Shown here one piece after another: positions 37,418 through 48,985 of a stretch of 64,000 nt of DNA. This DNA is from Rhinopomastus cyanomelas. Its lineage: Eukaryota; Chordata; Aves; Bucerotiformes; Rhinopomastidae. The notes below the pieces were generated by a model, which worked only from the letters and a program-made list of their open reading frames with translations, did not search any database and was not told the origin of the DNA. The first letter of the stretch is position 1. Every line of letters starts with the position of its first letter. Both the position numbers and the translations under genes were made by a program. Location of the stretch: assembly GCA_013400115.1 (NCBI GenBank), contig VXBP01008912.1:951469-1015468 (forward strand), in the 5' to 3' direction.

Positions 37418-38661
37418 CTAGAAAAAGAAAACAAAGAGAAAAAAAGCACACAACAGATCTTTAAAAAAAAATCTGAAAGAATGCATTTAAAACAAATACT
37501 TTTGGACTGCAACAATTTTAACCAAGTGACTCACACCATCATTTTCCTCCTTGCATAACAGTCAAAAGGGCTGAACCGTTGTCAGAGAAAAGTGTATTGC
37601 CAAATGCTACAACTGCAGTATTTAGGTTTCTATCAGAGAATGTGCTGTGTATTCCACGAGATGTATATCCAATCAAATGCTGCATAAATATTTCTGGGTA
37701 TGAATTAAAAAAACATATCAGGAATCACAGACTATGACAGAACAGGTAGACAAGTAAAATCACATTTCTGACAAGGTTTCAAGACTGATACTGTTAACAC
37801 ATTACCTGAGCTTCATAATTAATGAAAGCCACATTGCAAGAGAAGTTTGTATTTCAAGTGGTCAGCGTAAGCAAACCCAAGCAAACTGGCATTACTCACA
37901 TTCTGCTCTCCCATACCTGGCATCCCCTGATTACTGGGCAATTTTAATTGCAAGGGAAAAGGCAGTAAGTGAGATTTGCTGTTTTCCATCAGACCCTGTG
38001 CCTGGCCAGAAGAATGTTGGATAATATTAGGCATCATAAGTTATTGAATAGACACTTTATTTATTGCAGCTGTGGTGATCAGTTTGATTCTGAGGCTCAG
38101 ACAACCAGATGATAAAAGCATGAAATCTGCTGTTTGCCACACTTGCCCCTAGGAACAGGACAAAGAACAGAGGGTAGAGTAAGTTCAAAAGCACTTTGGG
38201 ACCAATATGCTATTGTTTTCTTTTAATATGCCTCCCCAAAAGAGAAACACATTAAAAATTCTGATAATGCTTCACTAACTGCTACTCTTGTGTACCTACA
38301 AACTCTTATTTCCATTAGGAGGGGAATGCTTGCTGCTACGGCAAGTGAATGCCACAAGCACGGAGGAGATTTTGCATAAGGACTGACTCTTGCATTTTCT
38401 GTTGTGAGAAACAGGTGAGTGAGGAGCTCCCTTGGCTGCCGACAGCACGATGGAGTTACCAACCTATGGAACAACAGCAGCGCTGAAGAGAAAGCAGGGG
38501 AAGGGCTACAGAGGAAAAGGGAAAAATCTGCAAAATAGAGGAAAAGTGCAGCCAAGAGAAGGGAAATAGGCACTGAAGAATGTCATTAGGCAAGGTCTGA
38601 AGGGAGGTTGCAATGTCTTTATAATCTTGTTTTGCTCATGCCTTGACTTGGTGCAATTTTT

Positions 38662-38845
38662 CACAGAATCACGGGAAGTCAGGTGTTGGAAGATCATCTA
38701 GCCCAACCCCTCTGCAGGAGCAAGATAACCTACAGTAGTTGCATAGGAACATGTCCAGGAGGGTTTTGAGTGTCTCCAGAGGAGACTCTGCAACCTCCAT
38801 GGGCAGCCTGTTCCAGTGCTCTGCCACCCTCTCACCCCATTCTTT
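38662..38845 (-). mobile_element. CR1 retrotransposon 3' fragment, about 180 bases
   Basis: The copy begins CACAGAATCACGGGAAGTC and continues through TTGGAAGATCATCTAGCCCA, AGGAACATGTCCAGGAGGGT, CTCCAGAGGAGACTCTGCAA and CAGCCTGTTCCAGTGCTCTG. These are blocks of the CR1 3' region in the order expected for minus orientation. Confidence 0.93.
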
Positions 38846-41800
38846 TCACTAATAATGTAGCCGATCTGGAAATTACAGTTTCCTTTAAAATTTACAAACA
38901 TTTACAGCTTTCTCTCTTTGCTAAGAAACTACAATTCAACTTGCTGTTTATGTGACTCTAAACTGACAAAAAGCAGCAAATAAACAAACACCATCACCTT
39001 TCTGTTCCACTTCAACTCACAAGGGCATTTTCATTTAAACTGATGAACAATCCACTGCCATACTCCTGATAAAATTTCTTTCTTGGAAGGTATCCTCACC
39101 AGTAAGGATGATTTTCCAGGCCAGTATTCTCCACACAAGGCTGTTATAATTTGGTTACTCTTACCAGAAAGCAGTTACCCACTGATTAGTTTAGCCATGG
39201 TGAACACAACGCTTTCGGTCTGAAGCCCTGTTGTGAGTGAGCAGTAACTTCTTAAAAACAACATTCTCAATTACAGTTATTTGTGATTATTTTAAGCTTA
39301 GAGATTAAATCTTGTGGAAAATTTTAATGAAACAATTTCCTGATTTTCAGGGTGGATTTGGAAATCAAAAGAAGTAATTCTTGCCTTTTTTCCAACAAAT
39401 TTTGAGTGGTTTTTAGGGTGGGGTTTTTGGTGGGTTTTGGGGGCCTGTTGTTGAAGTCATGTATACAAATAACTTCCTCCCCAGCCCAGTACTCTGAAAG
39501 GAGGGAATTCACATGGAGCATAAACACAGGAACCTCACACATGAATTAAAACTCTGTTCTGAATTTCACAAGCTATTGCTACTTCTGAAATAGACAACTA
39601 TCACAACACTCGAGACTAACTGTTGGTTTAGCATCTTCTAATTCCCCTCTGCTTTCCTCTGTGTTAAGATATAAATAAAGAAATATAAAGGAAAGATAAA
39701 GAAAGAAGCTTTTCACAGATCTTTCATACTCTTTTCACTTGCAAAAATATTTGTAAACAGGCAAATCACTTGTGAATATGGAAAACTGGAGAAGGAAAAA
39801 GAGGATTAAATAAAACAGTAAAGGGAAGGAAAAGCAAGATGGAGAAGGTAAATGAATATATGGAGAGAGGTGAATCTTCCTAGCAGCTGTAAGGCTCTCT
39901 TGTACTGAGGATTCCATCAACACCACACTGTACAAATCCAGAATATGAGCAGTTGTGTCCCAGTTCTTGTACCTCAAATATGTTCCCCTCTATAAATCAG
40001 CTATTTTTGTTTTCAAACCCAATTTCTGTCTTCAACGATTGCGAGTACTTAGAGCAAGTACAACTCCGGCAGCGCGGCGTCTCAGATGGATCTCTCTGGT
40101 TTCTTTTCTGTATGAATTCATCTATCTCACTGTTGTACTTTAGCAGTTTTTGTCCCTGTTCTGCAGATATCAACTGCAATTCCAAGCAGGCTTTGAAGAC
40201 CTCGAGTAGGTATTGATCAGTTTAAGTCTCAAAAACCTACAATCTGCAGAAGCAGAACTAACTGGCACAAAGCACAGTCTAGAAAACAGTACACAGCACA
40301 GACATACAATCAATCTACTGCAGTTTTCCAACTTCAAATCTCTAGTGACGAAGGATTAGTTTTGCACTATTCTGGTAAAATAAAGTAGTGACTTTATTAA
40401 TTTCTAATCAAACACAGAAAAGCTACTTGTTTTACCTTCTAGCTTATTTCAAGTGTGCATTTCAGATTGCCCTACAGATACGTTCTTGTTTCATAATAAC
40501 TTAATCTCTACCACAAACACATTTCTATGGACACAGAAAATCCCGAGAAAGTCTACTGAGATATGTGTCATCCTAAATGTAGGTAATAGAAATTGGCTAG
40601 GAGGCAATCATTCATTCAGCCTGTTTGCCTCATCTTAGAAGTGGAATTCAGTTCCTTCTTTTTTTCAGAGGATGTTTCAAATCAGAGCCAGTGAAAAACT
40701 GGTCCTAAAAAAAGAATGCCAAGGAGTGATACTCAGAGGATTTTTGCACTTCACAGTTCCCTTCTAAGGGACCATTTTTACAGTAAAAACACAGGTAAGA
40801 TGCTGGTGATGCTCTGGTTATACACTTGTACAGGTTCTCTAACGGTTGCTGTCCTACCAGAATGGAATGAGTTTACAAAATTGTGTTGTAAATTAAACTG
40901 AGTTATTTCCAATAATCAAATGACAGAATGCTCTCATTTTACTGAGCCTGGAGGATCCAATCTCTGAACAAGACTATGAAAAAACAGTAGACTCTGGGGA
41001 AAAACAGCGGGGAAAAAAAATGCTATGCTAGTGCCAAATACTCAGTTCTAGTGATCGATTAATAATAGTAAACATTTTCAAGGCTATTGTCAGAAAACTC
41101 ATTTTCTAAAAAGCAAGGCCTTATAAATAAACCAAGGGAGCCTGGGGTGTAGAACCTGTTCCTTATGACTGTCTTTGCATTACAACGTAGAACGTCCTAT
41201 ACTCTACGGATCACTCTAACGCGGACGGGTAATCAGTGACAATACAGATCAATGACAACACATTGTATTTCTTGTTAGGCCTACATGTTAAGATGACCTT
41301 ATTCTGAAGTGGAGAAAGATAGGACAAGGGCTAATGGCTGTTACTTGGGAAGAAGGAGACTGAAAGGTTCTATCATATATGGGGTCAAATAAGAGACTCA
41401 ACATTTACACCAACACCAATTGGAGAATTTGGCTCCAGCAACGTTCTGCTGCAGAATACCTCAATACTGGAATGTACTAGGTAAATATCACTAAACTGAT
41501 GTTGAAAGGAAAGTATTTTCAGCCTACATTTCCTAGGGCAAACTATGTCACTGTAAGCAAACTATTCTGTGTTTTAAATACACTAATTATTATACACTGC
41601 ATTGAATTTGTATTACAAAGTGTCCTACCTTGTGTTATCCTCTCTCTGCAGTGCAGCAGAGAAGTTAGACATCTGCCACACTATACTCTAGAATGACACA
41701 TGAAATGCAGATGTACCCCAGTTCCTCTGCCATTGGTTGAATTTAGGCCAGATAAAAACATTGTCTCTTAAAGCACAAATTCTGGTCTGTGCCAAACAAG

Positions 41801-42377
41801 AAGTTGACTAGGTGACATTCTGCAGGAGACAGTCTCAGAAGGCTCACCTGCACTTGTGTTTTATTGAAGTGCAAACTGCACCATCTTAAGAGGATGCACA
41901 TCTCAGTTTGGCATTCTTGTATCTTTGTAATTGGTGAATTTCTTGAGACATAAAATTGGGAGTAATGCCTTTCCAGAATTAAGTTATCACAGGAGCATTT
42001 ATGTGCTTATATCTGTGCCCTCAAGCATTTTCTCATTCTATTCTGTCACAATATTCTATCTCTTCACATTACAAAGTTGTGGAGAAAGCTTTATTACAGG
42101 ACATGAAATGGACCCCGGCTGTCACAGATGCAGCTACTGAATAAAATTATGTTCAGGAGTACTCAAACCAGGACAATAGCTCAAAATACCTTCCATGGAG
42201 ATGCAGCTTACAGAAAAAGTTCTTTGGTGGGCAAGAGTTTGACCAGACTATATAGACAGACTTGTTCATCAAGCACTCCGTTGTCACAGTCAGCCAAGAG
42301 CAATTCTGTTGCAGAACACAGAGCAGAAGCAGTATGTCCAAGAAGTCCCTTAGGCATTTTAAATAGCATTGCACAAG

Positions 42378-42432
42378 AGAATCACAGAATTATTTATGTT
42401 GAAAATTACTATTAAGATAGAGTCCTGCACTT
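42378..42432 (-). mobile_element. Degraded CR1 3'-end trace
   Basis: AGAATCACAGAATTATTTAT followed by GTTGAAAATTACT and AAGATAGAGTCC resembles the reverse-complement CR1 end (AGAATCACAGAAT, then GTTGGAAAAGACC, then AGATCATCGAGTCC). The remaining similarity is short, so the copy is old. Confidence 0.6.
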
Positions 42433-45400
42433 GGCCAATGTTAAGCTTCTTGGACTTAAGTGACTTACTGGAAGTGCAGATTCTGCCCTAAGTGTAGGCA
42501 TTTGGGTTTGTTGTTGAAGCAGGATGGTAACTCTGCTGGGTTTTTTTACTTTTCCTCTTTCCCCACCTCATTGCAGTAACTGAAACAGGGATCTTGCAGT
42601 TAACTTCTTTTTAGCCTGTTACCCTTCCTGCTTTTGACTCCCCTGCCTCTTCCATCCTTTATCTTGCACTCTCTCAAGACAGAATCAGATTAAACAATAA
42701 TCCCATATCATGAAATGTGTTTACTGAGAGCTGCACATTTGGTAGTTCGATTACAAAGGACACGCTGTGTTTTGATCATGCAGGAAATTAATTCTGTTAA
42801 TCGGGGCATGCTTGTTACCAGTTAAAATCTTAGCAAAGTGTTTTTATCATCATAAATCTCAGCAATGCTTTTACACCGGTAATAACTTTATCACTTTGTT
42901 TTTTGGTGTTCCAAAGCCATCGCAGCAATCTGTGAAACCGCCACACAGAACAAGAGGAATAGAACTTAGTGATGAAGGTACTTGAACTCATCATAGAGTT
43001 GAACAGCAGTAACAGCACAGTGAATTTTAAGCCTGTCCACAGGAACCACTAAATGAAATTTTAGATAGAGTGGGGCTGTGTGATAAAAAGTAGAACTTCA
43101 AGCCGGTGTCCAGAGCCATCAGAAATAAGAGGGAAGAACAAAAAAGGCAGTAAATAACAGCAACATCTTTTTGTAGGGTTTCCCTTTGCTTTCAGGAATA
43201 CATAGAGGGGATTTTTTCGGTTTTGTTATAAAGATTAGGAACATGACCTGTGACTTCAGGACTGTGGAGCGGAAATGTAATCAGTAGTGTGGCCTCGGCA
43301 GCATTGTCTGGGCAAATCCATGGAGGTGTCCTGATCAAGCTGTTAATTTAAAATCTGGACCTCTGACGTCTAATTCGTGGCTGTCTCCCTGCCTTCGGTT
43401 CTGCTCGGTGCAACACTGAACACAACACACGAGCGTGGCATGCCCTGTGCATCAAACAGACCTCCGCTGTATACCCAGAGAAGTTCCCTGTACCACAAAT
43501 ACCAGAAAGCACTGAGGAAAAGTATGAAAGGATTAACCTCTCCAGAGACTTCCAACACTGTGAATAGTTTCTGACAATAATATCCCAAAACTGCAAGGCG
43601 AAAAAAAGTCCTTGTAAGAATGAAAACTGAACAAAGGCCACTATCTCTTGGTACTTTCTTGTCTCGCAGGTCTGCAGCTGCAGAACAAGGCAGTGACAGG
43701 CAGGATGCAAAAGAAGGGTTTGCGATAATCGAGGGCCAGGTGGGGAAGAGGCTTAGTATGACAAGGGAAAGGGCTGGGATGCCAGAAAAGTGCATCCTAA
43801 ACCCAGGGAGAACACACAAATTGGGATGCGGATCCAGCCAAAGCCATCACCATAACAGAGGGCATTTCATCACAGCTGCCACGCGCCTTCCAGCTCCTTC
43901 AGTGACACCTCTTCATGTGCTATAAGAGCTGCAAGCTCAAACATTCTCTTTCTGGCAAACACAGAAGTAGTTGTGCTATTAAAGTAGCAATTCATCAACA
44001 TGACCTTTTGTCTTGGTTTCTGTCCTGCCTGGCAGAGAAAACAGTTATGAGAGAAGACAGACACGTTGTACTTCAGCAAAAGGTTGAATAACTTTCAGGC
44101 CAGCCTTGAGATCCCCAAGTAGTCAAGAAGAGGAAAGACTAGTCTGACACAGAAAGTCTTTCTACAGTGTGCTAAAATTGTAAACGTAATTAAAACCTCC
44201 ACTATTTGCACAGCTCTGATTGTTCCTACCACTGCCTATTTGCACTTTTGGAGCAATGAAGAGGCTTTAAAACAAGATTGTTAAAGACTGCTGATCATCC
44301 AAAGCCCTGATCATTCTAAAAGTCATGCTCCTCTCGATGGCTTGTGCCCCAAACATAGGCACAGGCAGTGCACCTAACATGATACACAGGGCTGGGCACC
44401 CATAAGGCTAACATCACCACTGTTCAGAATTCAGGACAGCACATGTGTGGAAAGGAAACTCCAGAGTGATGGTGCGTGTTCCTTCACCCCATCCATGCAG
44501 CAGATTCACATACTTTTCCATTTAAAAATACAGATAAGATAGATCTTGCAAAACTAATAGCTTCTAGAGAAAACTGCCCAACACAGCCCATGAAAGCGTG
44601 GCTGATCTCATATGAAAATGGTACTGCATCTTCCTTGGAAATTGTGGTCACGGATCTAATTTGTCCACATTTTGAAAGATCTCTTTTCTCACCACTGGGA
44701 GCTCTACTGCCTTATGGTGAAGTGAAACCTGATGACTTGTTTGTAGAAAGTGCTTTCCAAGTTACCTGAATTCTTTGCACTGAAAAATCTTACTGGAAGC
44801 AAATAATAAGGAAATTAGTTTGTTATTTAAACTTGCAATACATGAAGCTGAAGACACTTTAGTCATACACATTATTTTTTCATTACTTTTACCCTACTGC
44901 AATGGTGTCCCCGGTTTATGTTTGGATACCTTTCATGATTAACAGATATTTTTGCACAGTTCTGTTATTTATACTGAAAGAAACTTACATAAAATGTAGA
45001 AGTGGCTAGTTATATAAAATCTACATCATTTGTGAGCGTGTTGCACAGCAATTGTTTAAAGGAATGAACAAACAGATTGATTTTTTTAGTGGGTATCTCT
45101 GTTCTAGACTGACATATGCCCAAGAAATGCTTCACATTTATTAAGCAAATCATTACAAAAATAGATGTTTATCAACTAGTTCCACCATCTCTTACACTAA
45201 GTGTATCTCCCACCGAACGCTTACTGATTTGTTCTGAAACTTCCAGGAGATTCCTTCCACGCCTAGATAAACTGTCTGATGCTATATTACCCCTAGAGAT
45301 GGGAATGTTTTCTTACTCTACGTTGTAAGTGGTCTCAGATTGCGTTGGTTATGTGGTTTGCTTTGTTAGTTTGTTTGTTTTAAATGAAGATGACTTTTTC

Positions 45401-45634
45401 TCCTTTTACAGGGAGAAATGATCATTTATTTTCCCCAAAACTTTTAGATATTGAACTATTAGTGACCTAAAGAAATGAACAGGGGACTCTGCCTCCTCTG
45501 CAAGATTATATAAGAATAGACTATGAGGGGGGATGAAAGCTACATGTTAATGAATTTCATAACAGCAGGAAAATGTGTCCCAAGTATTTTTCTCTGCACA
45601 TTATTTTTCTGGTTCTTATGTGAAAACTATATTT

Positions 45635-45666
45635 ATATGTATATATATATGTGTGCGTGTGTGTGT
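45635..45666. repeat. AT/GT mixed microsatellite
   Basis: TATATGTATATATATAT passes into GTGTGCGTGTGTGTG. Confidence 0.9.
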
Positions 45667-47692
45667 TTTGAAGAAAATGAGAAACAGAAAATTAAAAGCT
45701 CTCAAAGGAAACTTAAAAAATCGTTATTAGTAAAAATATGAGTGGTGATTGCAGCCACAGCAAAACACATAGCTTGGTGTGTTGATTTGTACAACTGTCT
45801 CACCAGGTATAAAAAGCAGGCACAGACTGCTGGTCCTTTGAGTTTATTTATGATCCTCAGATGAGGAGCCTCCTAAAGCACCTGACACCTACTGAGGTAG
45901 AGGGAAGTGGGAGAAGATAACTGTTTTAAACATAAAATATTTGTATTGCTGAGAGGTCAGCTCTGCTGCTGCTGACTTCATTGCAATTTGCATGCTATTA
46001 AAGCATTACCCATAATGTTTGTAAAATTTAATTTTAAAGCTGTGCTGTTAAAGATGTTTGCTGAATTGTAAGCACCTAGGACGTTTGGGAAATTTGTTAA
46101 CACTTTGATAGTTACAGTATTTCTGCCTCACTTTGCTTTTTATTTAACCCTCCCACAAACTCATACTTACTTCTCCCATTTTACGACAATGAATCTCATT
46201 TTAATGCAAACTGAGATGCTTAGAAAACCCCAGATACACTGCAACAGAACAGTAATGGAGATAACTTCCCCTTTTATCCTCAATATATTTAAGTTTGTTA
46301 AAAATGTCACTAACTTATTTATTTACTTTTTGCTGGGGCTGAGATCCAATTATACTGCTATAGACTAGAGGTGATGGTTATGATTTTCTACTTCACTCTA
46401 ATACAGGCTTTCTCATTAAATCTCACAGCTCGGTAATCACAGTCATCACATTTGTGTTTCAGTGCTGCTTTCATGCTCACATTCTCTTCCCCTGGATTTC
46501 CATCCTCCTTCCCCCCTCCTCTCCCCCAAGGTCTTTATTTACTCCCTGGCAGAAACTGCAAAATTAAAGATGTATAATGTGCAGATACAATCTCTGCCTC
46601 CTTTGCTGTGCCAGACTGGCACTTCACTCTAAAACCCACTCACTTTGGGAAGTGCTGATATTAACTCCGTTACTACAGGATGTGAACTAATGTTCCCCTC
46701 TGAAGTAGGATAGAAAAGTTGTCCTTAGATGATAATGGAAAGGATGGAGTAAAGCAGTAACAACAAGAATTACTTTACATGCTAATAACAGCAATTTAGT
46801 TATGGAAACAGTACAGAACAAGGATGCCTTTATACCCTTCTTTAAAAAATTTAGCTTCCCAGGGTTCTAATAGTCTTTTCCTATGGTTCAGGAATGCACA
46901 GTAGCACTCAGCCCAGTGCCTGCATCCTTATTTCAAAGAGAATCATTCAAACCGACATCCACCCTGTCAAGAATCTTGACTTTGAGCTGCTAATGCAGAA
47001 TAAAAATCAATATAAATTTTGATCATTTGATGAATATTTACTTCTTTCTTTGGAGCATGGGGATTTAGAATTGAAAACTGCTGAATCAAGTCATTTTATT
47101 TTTTTGTGTTTGTGCCAGCACCAATTTACTGCCCTCCTGAAAGTTCCTGAACAAGATGTCTCATGTGGCATACATGTTGGTTTTTCCTGTCAATCATAAC
47201 TGTGTGCCAGTAGGGAACCATAAACATTTTCCTTTCATACTCTTAGTTCTCCAAAAAGGAATATTTTGATTACTTCCCTGGAAAAGGCAAACTTGTCTTA
47301 TTTAGAATGCCTACGTCTATTTTTCTAGGGTGGCTCCTGTGCCTAAATTGATAACATCTATTAACCATTTCCTTTTCGGTGCAAGTTGCTTCATACAGCA
47401 GTTTATGACCACTGCAAACAAAGCTCATGACAAAACCCAGCTAAAGCTCCCCATTGACATTATCACTTCCCCTATATATTTTCTGAGAAACTACGTGAAA
47501 ACTGTGACTACTATAATTTGCACCAAATATTTGTGAAAATGAAGGTAGCGGGAGATAAATAGATCCCACAAGCAAGCAATTAAGATGCGACTCTAGTTTG
47601 CATTTCATCTTAAAAAGAAATGTACCTTCAATCTTAATAAAATGAGCTTCTAAAAAATGTGTATGTAAAGCTCATATGTTTCCATAGTGATT

Positions 47693-47702
47693 GGGGGGGG
47701 GG
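47693..47702. repeat. G10 homopolymer
   Basis: Ten G residues in a row in an otherwise AT-rich stretch. Confidence 0.9.
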
Positions 47703-48944
47703 AGTGGCAGAGGGAAAAGGAAAAACGATGCTTCTAAATTTGAAAAAGACCTAGATTAGTTTCACAAGAACTGTAAATGCAAGCAATTTTCATCTTGCCA
47801 AATTTTTTTATATATGACTCAGTGGCAGACGGGCTTTATCTTAAGGAGCAATTTTGTTGGTCTCTTATAAATTAAATAAAAGTGGCAGCAGCTGTCTTTC
47901 AGAAGGCTGATATGGGCTTGTACAGTCATATGATATTCTGTAGACAGATGTTTTAAATAAAATAAAATATTTAGATTGCTAGATACCTTGCTAGATACAA
48001 AGGCAATTATAGGATGTCTTTGTTAAATTAAATTTCTCATTCTTCTGAGAAGAAAAAAAGGGAATTGTCCTGGAAACTGTACAACAGGAAATGATACTCT
48101 ATCTAAAACAGCTGGAGACTGTAACTAATATAAATGTACTTGAAAATAAAAATGCTGTTTGCCTCTAGAGACATGCAGCAACATGCAGTAAAAACAGATG
48201 TGATATAAAATTATTTTTAAAAAGCCCCCGTTTGTATCTACATTAAAGATATTACGAATGATCCATTCATGTAGGCAGACTGTTCACAGCTAAGACAAAG
48301 TAACAGAACAATTAAAGCCCTAAAACAGAACAGGAGTGACCTCTCTTTTCTAACAATAAAAACTATTTTTCCAGGAATGCTGCCTTCCCAGAAACATGTC
48401 AGACACCTTTACTGTGACAAGGATTCTAATGTGATAACACTTTATAGCATTACCAAGACAAAATTGAGCAGAAACCTTTTATCTCAGCACTTTAAGATAG
48501 ATTTTGAGTCACATCTATGTTATGTGTGTCAAAGCCCCAAAAATAACTTTAAAAGAAAAGCCAATATCCAGCACTCAAGAGACTTCAGATACTGTATTTA
48601 GGAAAGCTTTCTGCAGCCTAAAAGGGAATTTTGCCAGAGTAAAGATTGCATAATAGGGTCTTACGTGAACCCTCTGAAAAACACACCGCACATTCTCATC
48701 CATGACTCTCTAATGCAAGTCAACCATTTGCTCTTCCCACCTTTTTCAAAAACCCCACAGTACCACAGACTGCATCTTCTATACTTAGAGCTGTTTTAGT
48801 CTTCCCCAAGACCTCTCCTGAAAACTTGTCCTAACTCCAGGCTCAAACCTACAGAGCTGGTTTGGCTAAAGCACCCAAGGTCTTCACACATTCATAAAGC
48901 AAACGTGCCAGGAAGGGCACATACACCAAACCCTAGGAGTCAGG

Positions 48945-48985
48945 ACAGAATCTCAGAACTGTTGAGGCTGGAAAAGCCGTTACAG
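48945..48985 (-). mobile_element. Degraded CR1 3'-end trace
   Basis: ACAGAATCTCAGAACTGTTG followed by AGGCTGGAAAAGCC resembles the reverse-complement CR1 end with several substitutions. Only about 40 bases are recognisable. Confidence 0.6.

Larger units (their letters stand above)
37418..48944 (-). other. AKAP6 intron upstream of exon 37269-37417, proximal part
   Basis: This is intron, as judged from the phase-0 acceptor at 37418-37419 and the absence of the preceding AKAP6 segment. It holds a CR1 fragment at 38662, a weak CR1 trace at 42378, an AT/GT microsatellite at 45635 and a G10 tract at 47693. A minus-strand open frame at 39997-40203 is the most protein-like non-AKAP6 sequence here and is treated as a lead. 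Overlapping frames around 43.35-43.93 kb are long on both strands but show no domain. Confidence 0.7.

Noticed and set aside
43348..43925. Overlapping long frames on both strands (149, 120, 101 and 65 codons)
   Set aside because: Long frames in several phases at once reflect low stop density in a slightly GC-richer stretch. No domain or start context was recognised.
43870..44079. Minus-strand frame with a helical ELAALIAHEEVSLKELEG, considered as the AKAP6 exon before 37417
   Set aside because: It does not match the expected AKAP6 segment beyond a few residues and lacks fitting splice borders.
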